A DNA stretch of 64,000 nucleotides. It comes from Blastococcus aggregatus. Its GTDB lineage: Bacteria > Actinomycetota > Actinomycetes > Mycobacteriales > Geodermatophilaceae. This document shows positions 49,165-59,111 of the stretch, one piece after another. Location: contig NZ_OBQI01000002.1 of NCBI RefSeq assembly GCF_900221005.1, positions 682,001-746,000 of the forward strand. The letters run 5' to 3'. Position numbers and translations under genes: made by a program. Numbering within the stretch: position 1 is the stretch's first letter; each line of letters starts with the position of its first letter. The notes below the pieces were generated by a model, which made no database searches, was not told where the DNA came from, and saw only the letters and a program-made list of their open reading frames with translations.

Positions 49165-50283
49165 GTGGCCCGGCACCTCTCCCTCGTCCCCGCCGCCGAG
49201 CTGACGCAGGCCGACGTGCGCGCGGCGCTCGCCGGTGACCGGCCCCTCGCCGTCCTGCCGGCCGGGCCGCCCGCAGCGGTCGACGCCGCCCGCGCGGTGC
49301 TCCGCGCCGACGAGCTGCTCGAGGACGGCGCGGACCTCGTGGTCGTCACCTCCGGGTCCACCGGCACGGGCCGCGGCGTGCTGCTGTCCGCGGCCGCGGT
49401 GCGGGCGTCGGGCACCGCCACCCTCGACCGGCTCGGCGGTCCGGGGAGCTGGCTGCTCGCCCTGCCGGTCTCGGCGATCGCCGGGCTGCAGGTGCTCTGC
49501 CGCAGCGAGCTGGCCGGCCGCGAGTCCGCCGTCCTGGGCAAGGGCGAGGACCTCGCCGCGGCGGTCGCCCGGATGCCGGCCGGCGACCGCCGCTACACCG
49601 CCCTGGTGCCCACCCAGCTGGTCCGCTTCCTCGACGCCGAGCCCGACGCGCTGCGCAGCTTCGACGCGGTGCTCGTCGGCGGGGCCGCCACCGACCCGGC
49701 GCTGCTGGCCCGCGCCCGGGCCGAGGGCGTCCGCGTGGTCACGACCTACGGCATGACCGAGACCGCCGGCGGCTGCGTCTACGACGGCGTCCCGCTCGAC
49801 GGCGTCTCCGTCCGCGTGACCGAGGGAGGCATCGAGCTCGCCGGGCCGGTGCTCGCGTCGGGCTACCGGCTGGACCCGGAGGGCACGGCGGCCGCCTTCG
49901 CCGACGGCTGGTTCCGCACCCGCGACGCCGGCAGCCTGGCGGACGGCCGGCTCACCGTGCTCGGCCGCCTGGACGACGTCGTCATCACCGGCGGGGTGAA
50001 CGTGGCGCCGGCGGCGGTCGAGGCGGCGCTGCGCGAGCACCCCGGCGTCGCCGATGCCGTCGTCGTCGGCCGCCCGGACCCGGAGTGGGGGCAGCGGGTG
50101 CTCGCTGCCGTCGTCCCCGCCGGGGACCGCACCCCGGAACTGGCCGAGCTGCGCCGCTGGGTCACCGAGCGTCTCGGCGCGCCCGCAGCCCCGCGGCAGC
50201 TGCACGTGCTCGACGCCGTCCCGACGCTGCACACCGGCAAGCCCGACCGCCGCGCCGTCGCGGCCCTGATCCCGGAGGTCTGA
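49165..50283 (+). CDS. menE: o-Succinylbenzoate-CoA ligase
   Basis: Adenylate-forming ligase that activates OSB with CoA. 372 residues, compact as in actinobacteria. VVTSGSTGTGRGVLLS is the P-loop-like AMP motif, TTYGMTETAGGCVYDG the A5 motif, and GRLDDVVITGGVNVAPAAVE the hinge region. The final lysine lies in HTGKPDRRAV. Divergent from menC; menA follows. Confidence 0.94.
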   Translation: MARHLSLVPAAELTQADVRAALAGDRPLAVLPAGPPAAVDAARAVLRADELLEDGADLVVVTSGSTGTGRGVLLSAAAVRASGTATLDRLGGPGSWLLALPVSAIAGLQVLCRSELAGRESAVLGKGEDLAAAVARMPAGDRRYTALVPTQLVRFLDAEPDALRSFDAVLVGGAATDPALLARARAEGVRVVTTYGMTETAGGCVYDGVPLDGVSVRVTEGGIELAGPVLASGYRLDPEGTAAAFADGWFRTRDAGSLADGRLTVLGRLDDVVITGGVNVAPAAVEAALREHPGVADAVVVGRPDPEWGQRVLAAVVPAGDRTPELAELRRWVTERLGAPAAPRQLHVLDAVPTLHTGKPDRRAVAALIPEV

Positions 50284-50284
50284 G

Positions 50285-51154
50285 TTGGCCACCCCCGCCC
50301 AGTGGCTGGCCGGCGCCCGGCCCCGCACCCTGCCCGCCGCGCTCGCGCCGGTGCTCGTGGGCACCGGCGCCGCCGCCGCGCTCGACGGCTTCCGGCTTCC
50401 GGCGGCCCTGCTGGCGCTGGTCGTCGCGCTCGCCCTGCAGGTGGCGGTCAACTACGCCAACGACTACTCCGACGGCACCCGTGGCACCGACGCCGACCGG
50501 GTCGGGCCGATGCGGCTCGTGGGCTCGGGCGCCGCCTCGCCCCGCGCGGTGCTGGTCGCCGCGCTGCTGTCCTTCGCCGTCGCGGCGGTGGCCGGGCTGG
50601 CCCTGGCGGCGCTGTCCAGCTGGTGGCTGATCGCCGTCGGCGCGGTCTGCATCCTGGCCGCCTGGACCTACACCGGCGGGCCGATCCCCTACGGCTACCG
50701 GGCGCTGGGCGAGGTGTTCGTCTTCGTCTTCTTCGGGCTGGTCGCCGTCGTGGGCACCACCTACGTGCAGACCCGCACGCTGCCCGGGCTCGCCTACGCC
50801 GTCGCGGTGCCGATCGGGCTGCTCATCGTGGCGATCCTGGTCGTCAACAACCTGCGCGACATCGACGGTGACGCCGTGGCCGGCAAGCGCACCCTCGCGG
50901 TGCTCCTGGGCGAGCGCGCGACCCGGTACGCCTTCGCCGGCCTGTTCGTCGTGGCGTTCGGCGTCGTCGTCGCGGTGGGCGTCGTCCGGCCGGAGGTGCT
51001 GATCACCCTGCTGGCGGTGCCGCTGGGCATCCCCCCGGTGCGGACGGTGCTCACCGGCGGGCGCGGCCCGGCGCTGATCGGCGCGCTGGCCGGCACCGGC
51101 CGGCTCACCCTGGTCACCGGCGTACTGCTCGGCGCCGGCCTCGCACTCAGCTGA
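50285..51154 (+). CDS. menA: 1,4-Dihydroxy-2-naphthoate polyprenyltransferase
   Basis: UbiA-family membrane enzyme that attaches the isoprenoid tail to DHNA. 289 residues, about nine helices. First Asp motif NYANDYSDGTRGTD, second NNLRDIDGDAVAGKRTLAV. TTG start at 50285; GGAGGT within the end of menE serves as its ribosome-binding site. Confidence 0.94.
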   Translation: MATPAQWLAGARPRTLPAALAPVLVGTGAAAALDGFRLPAALLALVVALALQVAVNYANDYSDGTRGTDADRVGPMRLVGSGAASPRAVLVAALLSFAVAAVAGLALAALSSWWLIAVGAVCILAAWTYTGGPIPYGYRALGEVFVFVFFGLVAVVGTTYVQTRTLPGLAYAVAVPIGLLIVAILVVNNLRDIDGDAVAGKRTLAVLLGERATRYAFAGLFVVAFGVVVAVGVVRPEVLITLLAVPLGIPPVRTVLTGGRGPALIGALAGTGRLTLVTGVLLGAGLALS

Positions 51155-51157
51155 CGG

Positions 51158-51484
51158 TCAGGACTCGTCACCGTTGAGCCGGGCGCGGAACTGCTCCTTC
51201 TCCGCGCGGCGGGTCGCGCCGCGGGCGACGAGCGCCTCGCTGAGCCGCTCGCGGGAGGGGCGCAGCGCGAAGTAGGCGATCGGCATCGACAGCAGCAGCC
51301 CGAACAGCGCCCCGGAGAAGAAGTCCAGGCCCGCCATCCACAGCAGCAGGGTGATCAGGACGAAGATGCCCAGCCGGCCGATCGTGTGGACCACCAGCCA
51401 GGGCAGCACCTTGGGCGGGGTCGCCGGGCCGCCGGTCGGGCCGGCCGGGGGCACGGGAGCCCCTGCGGTCTCGTTCTCAGCCAT
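51158..51484 (-). CDS. DUF4229 membrane protein
   Basis: 108 residues with a Pro/Gly-rich N-terminus and two helices (LVVHTIGRLGIFVLITLLLW; GALFGLLLSMPIAYFAL), then SRERLSEALVARGATRRAEKE. The family is regularly found next to menA in actinobacteria; its function is unknown. It overlaps the Lrp gene by eight bases and is convergent with menA. Confidence 0.8.
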   Translation of the reverse strand: MAENETAGAPVPPAGPTGGPATPPKVLPWLVVHTIGRLGIFVLITLLLWMAGLDFFSGALFGLLLSMPIAYFALRPSRERLSEALVARGATRRAEKEQFRARLNGDES

Positions 51485-51905
51485 GCCGGCCCTCCCACTT
51501 CGTCGACAGCACCACGGTGGTGCGGGTGCGTGCCACGCCCCTGATCCGGTTCAACGCGTTGACGGTGGCTTCGAGTGCCGGGATGTCCGCCACACGCACC
51601 TTGAGCACGTAGCCCTCGCTGCCGGCCACCCGCCAGCAGTCCTCGATCCCCGGCACCTCGCGCATCGCGGCCTCGAGACCGGTGTCGTCCACCGAGTCGC
51701 TCTCGATGACCCCGATGAGCGCGGTGACGTCCAGGCCGACCGCGCCGGGCTCGATGACCGCGCGGTAGCCGGTGATCACGCCCGCCGCCTCGAGCTTGCC
51801 GACCCGCTCGTGCACGGCGGGCGAGGAGAGGCCCACCTGCCGGGCGAGCTCGGCGTAGCTGGCCCGGCCGTTGGCCCGCAGCAGCTCGATCAGGTGCCGG
51901 TCCAC
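51477..51905 (-). CDS. Lrp/AsnC-family transcriptional regulator
   Basis: 142 residues. N-terminal winged helix (LIELLRANGRASYAELARQVGLSSPAVHERVGKLEAAGVI) and a C-terminal RAM ligand-binding domain (GVIESDS, VAGSEGYVLKVRVADI). GTG start at 51905. Targets are not evident; the overlap with the DUF4229 gene suggests co-transcription. Confidence 0.9.
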   Translation of the reverse strand: MDRHLIELLRANGRASYAELARQVGLSSPAVHERVGKLEAAGVITGYRAVIEPGAVGLDVTALIGVIESDSVDDTGLEAAMREVPGIEDCWRVAGSEGYVLKVRVADIPALEATVNALNRIRGVARTRTTVVLSTKWEGRHG

Positions 51906-52024
51906 GGCGTCGATGGCGTTGTCTCCGTCCTCGTGGCGCCCGGTGCCCGGGCCGCCCGCGATCTTCTGGTCGGCACCGAGTATCGCCGCGGACGTACGCT
52001 GGTCGGGGACGAGGGGGTGGGACC

Positions 52025-52240
52025 ATGGTCTTCGTGGTGGTGCTCGTGGTGGCGATCGTGGTGATCGCGCTGGTCATGCGTGCAGCGGCCAACCCGGGCG
52101 GTGGCGGTCCGCGCACTCCCCGGCCGCCTCGGCGTCCCCGGCCGCAGCGGCCCACCCGGCCCCTGGCGCCGGACGACGACCCGGAGTTCCTGCGCGAGCT
52201 CGAGCGCCGCGCACGCCGGGACGACGGCAGCCCGGCCTGA
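52025..52240 (+). CDS. Small single-pass membrane protein
   Basis: 71 residues: an N-terminal helix (VFVVVLVVAIVVIALVM), a Pro/Arg-rich linker, then DPEFLRELERRARRDD. The helix plus FLRELERR tail is seen in small actinobacterial proteins of unknown role. ATG at 52025, preceded by GAGGGGG. Confidence 0.6.
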   Translation: MVFVVVLVVAIVVIALVMRAAANPGGGGPRTPRPPRRPRPQRPTRPLAPDDDPEFLRELERRARRDDGSPA

Positions 52241-52242
52241 CC

Positions 52243-52569
52243 TCAGGCGGCGGGGGGAACCCCGAACAGCCGCCGCCACCCGCGCCGGCGCGGGGCCGTG
52301 CCGACGGAGGCCGCTGACCGGTCCGCTCCGCCGCCCGTGCGCTCCTGCGGATGGCCGTCCCCGTCCCGGTCCGGGCGGGCGTCGTCCGGCCAGCCCACCG
52401 GGCTCCCGCCGCCCGGCGGCGGCTCGGGCCAGCCGGTGCTGCCGCCGCGCTCGGGGGCGTCCGCGTCGTGCGCGGCCCCGGCGACACCGGAGCGGCGGGC
52501 CAGCGCATCGGCCACCAGTGGGTGCACCGTCGCGTCGTCGGCCGCCGAGTGCTTACCCACGGTGACCAC
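52243..52569 (-). CDS. Conserved hypothetical protein (GKHSA N-terminus)
   Basis: 108 residues; GKHSAADDATVHPLVADALARR at positions 5-26 resembles a short conserved N-terminal block of actinobacterial hypothetical proteins near cytochrome c biogenesis genes. The rest is Gly/Pro/Asp-rich and likely disordered, ending GWRRLFGVPPAA. GTG start at 52569. It is downstream of ccsB on the same strand. Confidence 0.6.
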   Translation of the reverse strand: MVTVGKHSAADDATVHPLVADALARRSGVAGAAHDADAPERGGSTGWPEPPPGGGSPVGWPDDARPDRDGDGHPQERTGGGADRSAASVGTAPRRRGWRRLFGVPPAA

Positions 52570-52698
52570 TCCCGGACTGCGGACCTGACGTCATGCCTGC
52601 ATGGAAGCACGCGGGTCGGACATCGTCACGGAGCAGGCTCCCTCCGCCCGGAACGTCCCTCACTACGAGTGACGGTCCGGGTCATCCCCGCGCAGCGG
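52570..52698. other. Spacer between ccsB and the GKHSA gene
   Basis: No gene. A loose inverted repeat (CCCGGAACGTCCCTCACT...AGTGACGGTCCGGG) could act as a terminator after ccsB. Confidence 0.35.
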
Positions 52699-53661
52699 TC
52701 ACTCGACCCCGGCGTAGCTGTGCAGGCCGCTGGAGACGAGGTTGACGAAGGTCAGGTTGAACACCATGACGACCAGGCCGACGACGTTGACCCACGCCGC
52801 GGGCCGCCCGCGCCAGCCGGCCGTCGTCCGGGCGTGCAGGTAGGCGGCGTAGACGACCCAAGCGATGAACGACCAGGTCTCCTTCGGGTCCCAGCCCCAG
52901 AACCGGCCCCAGGCGCTCTCGGCCCAGATGGCGCCGGCGATGACCGCGAAGGTCCAGATCGGGAAGCCGAAGACGGCCGTGCGGTGGGACAGCCTGTCCA
53001 GCACCGACGACGCCGGCAGCCGGGAGACCAACCCGGTGCCGCGCTCCTCGGCGGGCTTCTGCTCGTCCTTGCTGCGGACCAGGTAGAGCGCGCTGGCGAT
53101 ACCGCTGACCAGGAAGATGCCGAAGCCGATGATGGCGGCGGTGACGTGGATGGCCAGCCAGGCCGACCGCAGCGCGGCGACCAGCGGCCCGCCCTCGACG
53201 TAGAGGAACAGCCCGATGCCCACCATGCCGAGCACGACGGGGGCGAGCACGAAGACGCCGATGTGCCGCAGGGCCGGCGAACGCAGCGCCAGCACCAGGT
53301 AGGCGACGACCGCCACGAGCACGACCGCCGTCCCGAACTCGTACATGTTGCCCCAGGGCAGCCGGTCCAGGGCGAACCCGCGGCAGACCAGCACGCCGGC
53401 GTGGGTCAGCGCACCGACAGCGGTGAGGGCCATGGCGAGCGTGCCCCAGCGCTGCGCCCGGCGCGGCGTCGACAGGTCCTCGGCGGTGCCGGCGGGCGCG
53501 TCCGGAGCGGCCCCGCCACCGGCGGGAACGAGCTGGCGCGCCGCGGGACGCCGTCCGAAGGCCAGCTGCGCGCAGAAGGCCACCAGCGCCACCGAGTACA
53601 GCGCGACGCTGATCGAGAAGAAGGTGTCCGACAGGTCGAGGAGCGACTGGTCAGGAGTCAC
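52699..53661 (-). CDS. ccsB: Cytochrome c biogenesis protein CcsB/CcsA (system II)
   Basis: Heme-handling half of the system II cytochrome c synthetase. 320 residues, about eight helices, with the tryptophan-rich WWD-type motif ESAWGRFWGWDPKETWSFIAW, and flanking histidines (GVLTHAG region and LHAR). It overlaps the resB end by 11 bases. Confidence 0.94.
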   Translation of the reverse strand: MTPDQSLLDLSDTFFSISVALYSVALVAFCAQLAFGRRPAARQLVPAGGGAAPDAPAGTAEDLSTPRRAQRWGTLAMALTAVGALTHAGVLVCRGFALDRLPWGNMYEFGTAVVLVAVVAYLVLALRSPALRHIGVFVLAPVVLGMVGIGLFLYVEGGPLVAALRSAWLAIHVTAAIIGFGIFLVSGIASALYLVRSKDEQKPAEERGTGLVSRLPASSVLDRLSHRTAVFGFPIWTFAVIAGAIWAESAWGRFWGWDPKETWSFIAWVVYAAYLHARTTAGWRGRPAAWVNVVGLVVMVFNLTFVNLVSSGLHSYAGVE

Positions 53662-55267
53662 GCGGGGAGACCTCCGGTTGCGATGCGGTGCGGGCGGCGA
53701 GCGCGGCCCTCAGATCGTCGGTGAGGGCGGCGAACCGTGGGGCGCTCTCGCTGCTTCCCCGCGTCAGCGAGGCCAGCGTCAGCACGGTACCGCCGCCGTC
53801 GGGCGCGGGGGCCGGCCGGGCGAACACCCGTTCCCGGCGGAGCAGGAGCAGGCCGAGCAGCCCGGTGAGCAGCGAGATGGCCGACACCAGCACCCACACC
53901 TGCCCGGGGTCGTGGGAGTACTGGAGGGCGGCGAACTCCTTGAAGCCGGCGAAGGTGATGACCGTGCCGTCCTCGAGGGTCATCGAGTCCCCGAGCGAGA
54001 GGTTCGCCGCGCCCGCCTCGCTCAGCCGGCCGCGCTCGATCTGGCTGGCGTCCAGCGAGTACACCGACTGCGGCAGCCCGGAGTCCAGCCCGAGGTAGCC
54101 CTGGTAAGCCACGACGGCGACCTTCGGGTCCAGCGGACGCGGGTCGATCGACGTGAGGATGCCGCCCTGCACCAGCCCGGTGGGTGCGAAGAAGCCCTCC
54201 AGGGCCAGCTGCCGGTCGCTCCCGCCGCCCACGTCGGGGAGCTTGAGCGCGCCCTCGCTGGCCATCGTCGTCGGGTCCGAGGGCAGGAAGGGCACCGTGA
54301 CGTCGGTGAACTCCTGCCCGTCGGGCAGCGTCACGCTGAAGGTCGGGCTGAAGCCGTGCCCGGTGAGGTAGAGCCGGTCACCCTCGGAGCGCAGCGGGCT
54401 GTTGACGCCGATCATCGTCGTCCTGCCCTCCTCGCCCGGAGCGCCGTAGCGGATGTCGGCGGTGAACGACGAGGCGGTGAGGTCGGGCTCGTACTCGGCC
54501 TGGAACCCCTCGAGGTCCACGCAGACCGGGGACAGGTCGCCGCTGTCGATGAGGGGGCCGGACGAGTAGGTGTCGTACTGCTGGAAGGAGTTGCAGAACC
54601 CGTCGCCCTCGGTGACCAGGATGCTGCCCTCGTAGCCCCAGAGCTTGCCGCCGGCCAGGCCGAGCAGCAGCGCGATGAGGGACAGGTGGAACAGCAGGTT
54701 GCCGGTCTCCTTGAGGTAGCCCTTCTCGGCCGACACCTCGGGGCCGTGCGCGCCGTCGCGCCGCACGACGCGGTACCGACGGACCCGCAACTCCTCCTCC
54801 ACCACGTCGAGCGCGGCGGTGGCCGGCAGCGCCGTCGCGACCTCGCCCGAGTCGGGCAGACGCAGCAGGTTCCGCGGCGCCGGTGGCGGAGCCGAGCGCA
54901 GCGCGCGGAAGTGCTCGACGGCGCGCGGCAGCACGCAGCCGATCAGCGAGATGAACAGCAGCAGGTAGACCGCGGCGAACCACGGCGAGCTGAAGACGTC
55001 GAACAGGTAGAGCCGGTCGAGCACCGGGGCGAGGTCGGGGTGGTCGGCGAAGTAGCCGCGGACGTTGGCCTGCGACAGCGAACGCTGGGGCAGCAGCGAG
55101 CCGGGGACGGCGGCCAGCGCGAGCAGGAACAGCAGCACGATCGCCGTCCGCATCGCGGTGAGCCGGCGCCACCACAGCAGCAGCTGGGCGGCGATCCGGC
55201 GGCCGACGGACGGGCGCGCGGGCGGCGGCGGGGCGGCGGCCTCCCGCGCCGGGGCGGTGGTGGTCAC
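53651..55267 (-). CDS. resB: Cytochrome c biogenesis protein ResB (Ccs1)
   Basis: Partner of CcsB. 538 residues: three N-terminal helices (AIVLLFLLALAAVPGSLLPQ; AVYLLLFISLIGCVLPR; LFHLSLIALLLGLAGG), a large extracytoplasmic domain, and a final helix (VSAISLLTGLLGLLLLRRER). GSLLPQRSLS and GCVLPRAVEHFRAL are family motifs. GTG at 55267 overlaps the ccdA stop (GTGA). Confidence 0.93.
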   Translation of the reverse strand: MTTTAPAREAAAPPPPARPSVGRRIAAQLLLWWRRLTAMRTAIVLLFLLALAAVPGSLLPQRSLSQANVRGYFADHPDLAPVLDRLYLFDVFSSPWFAAVYLLLFISLIGCVLPRAVEHFRALRSAPPPAPRNLLRLPDSGEVATALPATAALDVVEEELRVRRYRVVRRDGAHGPEVSAEKGYLKETGNLLFHLSLIALLLGLAGGKLWGYEGSILVTEGDGFCNSFQQYDTYSSGPLIDSGDLSPVCVDLEGFQAEYEPDLTASSFTADIRYGAPGEEGRTTMIGVNSPLRSEGDRLYLTGHGFSPTFSVTLPDGQEFTDVTVPFLPSDPTTMASEGALKLPDVGGGSDRQLALEGFFAPTGLVQGGILTSIDPRPLDPKVAVVAYQGYLGLDSGLPQSVYSLDASQIERGRLSEAGAANLSLGDSMTLEDGTVITFAGFKEFAALQYSHDPGQVWVLVSAISLLTGLLGLLLLRRERVFARPAPAPDGGGTVLTLASLTRGSSESAPRFAALTDDLRAALAARTASQPEVSPRDS

Positions 55268-56097
55268 AGCGAGGTCTCCGCGAATCCGCTCGTGGCCAGC
55301 CAGGAACGCAGCCACTCCATCATCTCGGTCCAGGCGCCGGTGAGCAGCAGCAGCCCGACCAGCACCAGCACCGCCCCGCCGAAGCGGGTGACCGCCTGCG
55401 CGTGCACGCGGAGGAAGGTGGTCGCCCCGACGGCCCAGCGGGCGCCGAGCGCGACGAGGACGAACGGCACGCCGAGGCCGAGGCAGTAGGCCAGCCCGAG
55501 CAGCGCCCCGCGGCCCGCGGTGGCCTCGGCGAAGGCGAGGTTCTGCACGGCGGCCAGGGTCGGCCCCAGGCACGGGGTCCACCCGAGCCCGAAGACGACG
55601 CCGAGCAGCGGGGCGCCGGCCAGCCCGACGGTGGGCCGCACGGTCATCCGCTTGGTGCGCTGCAGCAGCGGCAGCCAGCCGAGGAAGCCCAGGCCGACCA
55701 GCACGGTGACCCCGCCCATCACCTGGGTGATGACCTGGTTGTGCACCAGCAGCAGCCTGCCCAGCCCGCCGAACGCGGTGGTGATGGCCACGAAGACGGC
55801 GGTGAAGCCGAGGACGAACAGCACCGAGCCGAGCACCATGCGCCCGCGCGGGGCGCGCTCGTCGGTGCGCACCGCCGTCGCCGTCCCGCCGCCGGTGGGT
55901 GCGGGAGCCGGTGCCGGAGCCGTGGCCGTCGTCATCCGGGCGCCGGAGCCGACCAGGCCGGTGACGTAGGAGAGGTAGCCGGGCACCAGCGGCAGCACGC
56001 AGGGCGAGGCGAAGCTGATCAGGCCGACGAGGGCCGACACCGCGAGAGCGACCAGCAGCGGGCCGTCGGTGACCAGGCCGGCGAACGTCTCCCCCAC
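55264..56097 (-). CDS. ccdA: Thiol-reductant transporter CcdA
   Basis: Passes electrons across the membrane to ResA. 277 residues; SFASPCVLPLVPGYLSYV and FGLGWTPCLGPTLAAVQ supply the two membrane cysteines. An Ala/Pro/Gly-rich cytoplasmic loop follows the first helix. It begins two bases before resA ends. Confidence 0.94.
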   Translation of the reverse strand: MGETFAGLVTDGPLLVALAVSALVGLISFASPCVLPLVPGYLSYVTGLVGSGARMTTATAPAPAPAPTGGGTATAVRTDERAPRGRMVLGSVLFVLGFTAVFVAITTAFGGLGRLLLVHNQVITQVMGGVTVLVGLGFLGWLPLLQRTKRMTVRPTVGLAGAPLLGVVFGLGWTPCLGPTLAAVQNLAFAEATAGRGALLGLAYCLGLGVPFVLVALGARWAVGATTFLRVHAQAVTRFGGAVLVLVGLLLLTGAWTEMMEWLRSWLATSGFAETSL

Positions 56098-56098
56098 G

Positions 56099-56674
56099 TC
56101 AGCCCTCCTCCGCCATCAGCAGGTCGAGGACGCCGCGCAGGTCGTCCTGCCGCACCGCGCCGGTGTACACGACGGCGACCCGGCTCTGCCGGTCCAGCAC
56201 GATGGTGGAGGGGATGGCGCTGGCCGGGTAGTCCCGGAACGCCAGGGCCACCTCGCCGCGCGGGTCGTCCAGCGACGGGAACTCGATGCCGAAGTTCTCC
56301 TCGAAGGCGCGCGCGAGCTGGTCGGTGTCCTTGACGTTGATCCCGAGGAACTGCACGCCCCGGTCGCGGACCTCGGCGTAGACCTCCTGGAACTCCGGCG
56401 ACTCCACCCGGCAGGGCGCGCACCAGGAACCCCAGAAGTTGATCACCGCGACGTCGCCGGCCAGCTCGGTGGAGGAGAACTCCGCACCGTCCAGCAGGGT
56501 GCCGGAGAACTCCGGCGCGGTGGCCCGGTCGTCGGCGGGGATGACCTCCCCGCGCGGGGTGCCCTCGACGAACCGGAACTCGCCCCCGTTGTTGACGTCC
56601 ACCGCGCCGTCACCGGTGGTGCAGCCGGTGAGCGCGAGCGCCACGGCGGCCAGGGCCAGGAGGAGCCGCCTCAT
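56099..56674 (-). CDS. resA: ResA/TlpA-type thiol-disulfide oxidoreductase lipoprotein
   Basis: Reduces apocytochrome c cysteines outside the membrane. 191 residues; lipobox ALALTGC (Cys near residue 18) and thioredoxin-fold active site NFWGSWCAPCRVE; cis-proline loop ASAIPSTIVLD. ATG overlaps the preceding stop (ATGA). Confidence 0.93.
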   Translation of the reverse strand: MRRLLLALAAVALALTGCTTGDGAVDVNNGGEFRFVEGTPRGEVIPADDRATAPEFSGTLLDGAEFSSTELAGDVAVINFWGSWCAPCRVESPEFQEVYAEVRDRGVQFLGINVKDTDQLARAFEENFGIEFPSLDDPRGEVALAFRDYPASAIPSTIVLDRQSRVAVVYTGAVRQDDLRGVLDLLMAEEG

Positions 56675-57306
56675 GCGCCCGCCACCGCGTCGGAGGGGGT
56701 GGCGCCGGCGGGCTCGGCGTAGGTGACGCCGGCGAACCGGTCGCCGTCGTAGGTCACCGAGGTCACGCTGGCCAGCGCGCACTCGCGGCGGCGCGGGTCG
56801 TGGAGGTAGCTGCGGCCCTCGAGGTGCAACCGCATCGTCCAGATCGGCAGCTGGTGGCTGACCAGGACGGCCTCGTGCCCGCGGGCGGCGTCCCGCGCGG
56901 CCTCGACCGCGCCGAGCATCCGGGCGGCGATCTCCACGTAGGGCTCGCCCCACGAGGGCTGGAACGGGTTGCGCAGCTTCCACCAGTTCCGCGGCGCCCG
57001 GAAGACGCCGCCGGCGCCGCCGACGACCATGCCCTCGAAGGCGTTGCCGGCCTCGATCAGCCGGTCGTCGGTGCCGATCGGCAGGCCGGTCGCCTCGGCG
57101 AGCGGGCCGGCGGTCTGCTGGGCGCGCTCCAGCGGGCTGGAGACCAGGTGGGTGACGTCGTGCCCGGCGAACCACTCCGCCGCCGCGACCGCCATCGCCT
57201 CACCCGTCGCGGAGAGCCGGAACCCGGGCAGCCGGCCGTAGAGCACCTTGCCCGGGTTGTGCACCTCGCCGTGCCGCAGCAGGTGCACCGTCGTCGTCTC
57301 GCTCAC
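56671..57306 (-). CDS. Histidine phosphatase (phosphoglycerate-mutase-like)
   Basis: 211 residues. [12 protein letters not shown] contains the RHG catalytic motif, [16 protein letters not shown] and [11 protein letters not shown] the other catalytic Arg/His. Substrate unknown. Located between hemL and resA in the same tightly overlapped operon, a position common in actinobacteria. GTG start at 57306. Confidence 0.88.
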   Translation of the reverse strand: MSETTTVHLLRHGEVHNPGKVLYGRLPGFRLSATGEAMAVAAAEWFAGHDVTHLVSSPLERAQQTAGPLAEATGLPIGTDDRLIEAGNAFEGMVVGGAGGVFRAPRNWWKLRNPFQPSWGEPYVEIAARMLGAVEAARDAARGHEAVLVSHQLPIWTMRLHLEGRSYLHDPRRRECALASVTSVTYDGDRFAGVTYAEPAGATPSDAVAGA

Positions 57307-58634
57307 GGGGTGGCCTCCGCGGCGGCGCGGGCGGCGGCCGGCAGCGCCTCGAGCACGCGCTCGAGGGCTACGCCTGCGAGCTGCGCGTTGACGAACCACG
57401 ACTCGAACGCCGACGGCGGCAGGTAGACCCCGCGGGCGAGCATCGCGTGGAAGAAGGCCGTGTACCGGAAGGCGTCCTGGCTGCGGGCGTCGTCGTAGTT
57501 GCGCACCTGCCGCTCGTCCGGCACGAAGAAGATCGAGAACATGTTGCCGGCCTGCTGCACCCGGTGCGGCACCCCGGCCGAGAACAGCGCGGCACTCGCC
57601 GCGCCGCGGAGCATCGCGGCGACCTCGTCGCAGTGCGCGTAGACCTCGTCGGTGCAGTGCCGCAGCGTGGTCAGCCCGGCGGCGACGGCGACCGGGTTCC
57701 CCGACAGCGTGCCCGCCTGGTAGACCGGCCCGGCCGGCGCGAGGTGCTCCATCAGGTCGGCGCGGCCGCCGAACGCCGCCGCGGGCAGCCCACCGCCCAT
57801 GACCTTGCCGAAGGTGAACAGGTCGGCGTCGACCGGGTCGAGGCCGTACCAGCCCGACCGCGACACCCGGAAGCCGGTCATGACCTCGTCGAGGATCAGC
57901 AGCGCGCCGTGCGCGGCGGTGATCCGGCGGAGTGCGGCGTTGAAGCCGGGCTCCGGCGGGACGACACCCATGTTGCCGGCGGCCGCCTCGCTGATGACGC
58001 AGGCGATCTGCGCGCCGCGCTCGGCAAACACGGCCTCGACGGCGGCGACGTCGTTGTAGGGCAGTACCACGGTGTCCGCGGCCGCCCCGGTCGTGACGCC
58101 GGGGGTGTCCGGCAGGCCGAGGGTGGCCACCCCGGAGCCGGCCGAGGCCAGCAGCGAGTCGACGTGGCCGTGGTAGTTGCCGGCGAACTTCACGACCAGC
58201 GGGCGGCCGGTCACGCCGCGCGCCAGGCGGACCGCCGACAGCACCGCCTCGGTGCCGGAGTTCACCAGCCGGACGCGCTGCGCCGGGGCGACCCGCGCGC
58301 GGATCTCCTCGGCCAGGTCCACCTCGCCCTCGGTGGGCGCCCCGAACGTCAGGCCGCGGCGCGCGGCGGCGGTGACGGCCTCGACGACGGCGGGGTGCGC
58401 GTGCCCGAGGAGCAGCGGGCCCCAGGAGCCGACCAGGTCGACGTAGCGCCGCCCGTCGGCGTCGGTGATCCAGGGACCGGACCCCTCGACCATGAACCGC
58501 GGGGTGCCCCCGACGGCCTGGAAGGCGCGGACGGGTGAGTTCACCCCGCCGGGGGTGACGGCGCGGCCGCGGGCGAAGAGCTCCGCGGAGCGCGGGGCCT
58601 CGTAGGGGTAGGGCGGGCTGTCCGGCGAGGTCAC
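57303..58634 (-). CDS. hemL: Glutamate-1-semialdehyde 2,1-aminomutase
   Basis: Second step of the C5 heme pathway: GSA to 5-aminolevulinate, PLP-dependent. 443 residues. [19 protein letters not shown] at the N-terminus, [42 protein letters not shown], and [18 protein letters not shown] with the PLP lysine. GTG start at 58634 overlaps the DUF3093 stop. Confidence 0.95.
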   Translation of the reverse strand: MTSPDSPPYPYEAPRSAELFARGRAVTPGGVNSPVRAFQAVGGTPRFMVEGSGPWITDADGRRYVDLVGSWGPLLLGHAHPAVVEAVTAAARRGLTFGAPTEGEVDLAEEIRARVAPAQRVRLVNSGTEAVLSAVRLARGVTGRPLVVKFAGNYHGHVDSLLASAGSGVATLGLPDTPGVTTGAAADTVVLPYNDVAAVEAVFAERGAQIACVISEAAAGNMGVVPPEPGFNAALRRITAAHGALLILDEVMTGFRVSRSGWYGLDPVDADLFTFGKVMGGGLPAAAFGGRADLMEHLAPAGPVYQAGTLSGNPVAVAAGLTTLRHCTDEVYAHCDEVAAMLRGAASAALFSAGVPHRVQQAGNMFSIFFVPDERQVRNYDDARSQDAFRYTAFFHAMLARGVYLPPSAFESWFVNAQLAGVALERVLEALPAAARAAAEATP

Positions 58635-59110
58635 GACCCCAGTGTCCCTTCTCTTCCTGGGTGCCCGTCGGAGGCGTCGGACACAGCCGCGAGCAGGGCC
58701 GCGCGCAGAGCCGCCGGATCCCGCGTCGGCACCAGCACGGTGCGCCCGTCGCGCACCCGCAGCGGCAGCCCCGACCGGCCGGGCGGGAGCGTCCAGCCGC
58801 CGCCCATCACCGGGGCGCCGGCGTCCACGCCGCCCTCGACGGCCGCCAGGTGCGCGACGTCGACGTCGGCCAGCGGGACGACGTCGGGGCCGACCGCGAG
58901 GCCGTCGCCGTCCACCCGCACCGTCCAGACCCGGCGGGCCGAGAGGCAGCCGACCCCGACCGCCCCGAGGACGGTGACCACCGTGAGCGCCCACAGCCAC
59001 GGCGGGACGTCGGGGCCCGGCAGCGCCAGGTCGAGGACGGCGAAGAGCCCGAGGGCCCCGGCGACGATCCAGAACGGTCGCCAGGAGCCCCCGGGCTCGA
59101 CGTAGGTCAT
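58631..59110 (-). CDS. DUF3093-family membrane protein
   Basis: 159 residues with two N-terminal helices ([35 protein letters not shown]) and a soluble domain with [25 protein letters not shown]3093 proteins are common in actinobacteria; function unknown. ATG at 59110 lies directly after the hemB stop. Confidence 0.75.
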   Translation of the reverse strand: MTYVEPGGSWRPFWIVAGALGLFAVLDLALPGPDVPPWLWALTVVTVLGAVGVGCLSARRVWTVRVDGDGLAVGPDVVPLADVDVAHLAAVEGGVDAGAPVMGGGWTLPPGRSGLPLRVRDGRTVLVPTRDPAALRAALLAAVSDASDGHPGREGTLGS

Positions 59111-59111
59111 G

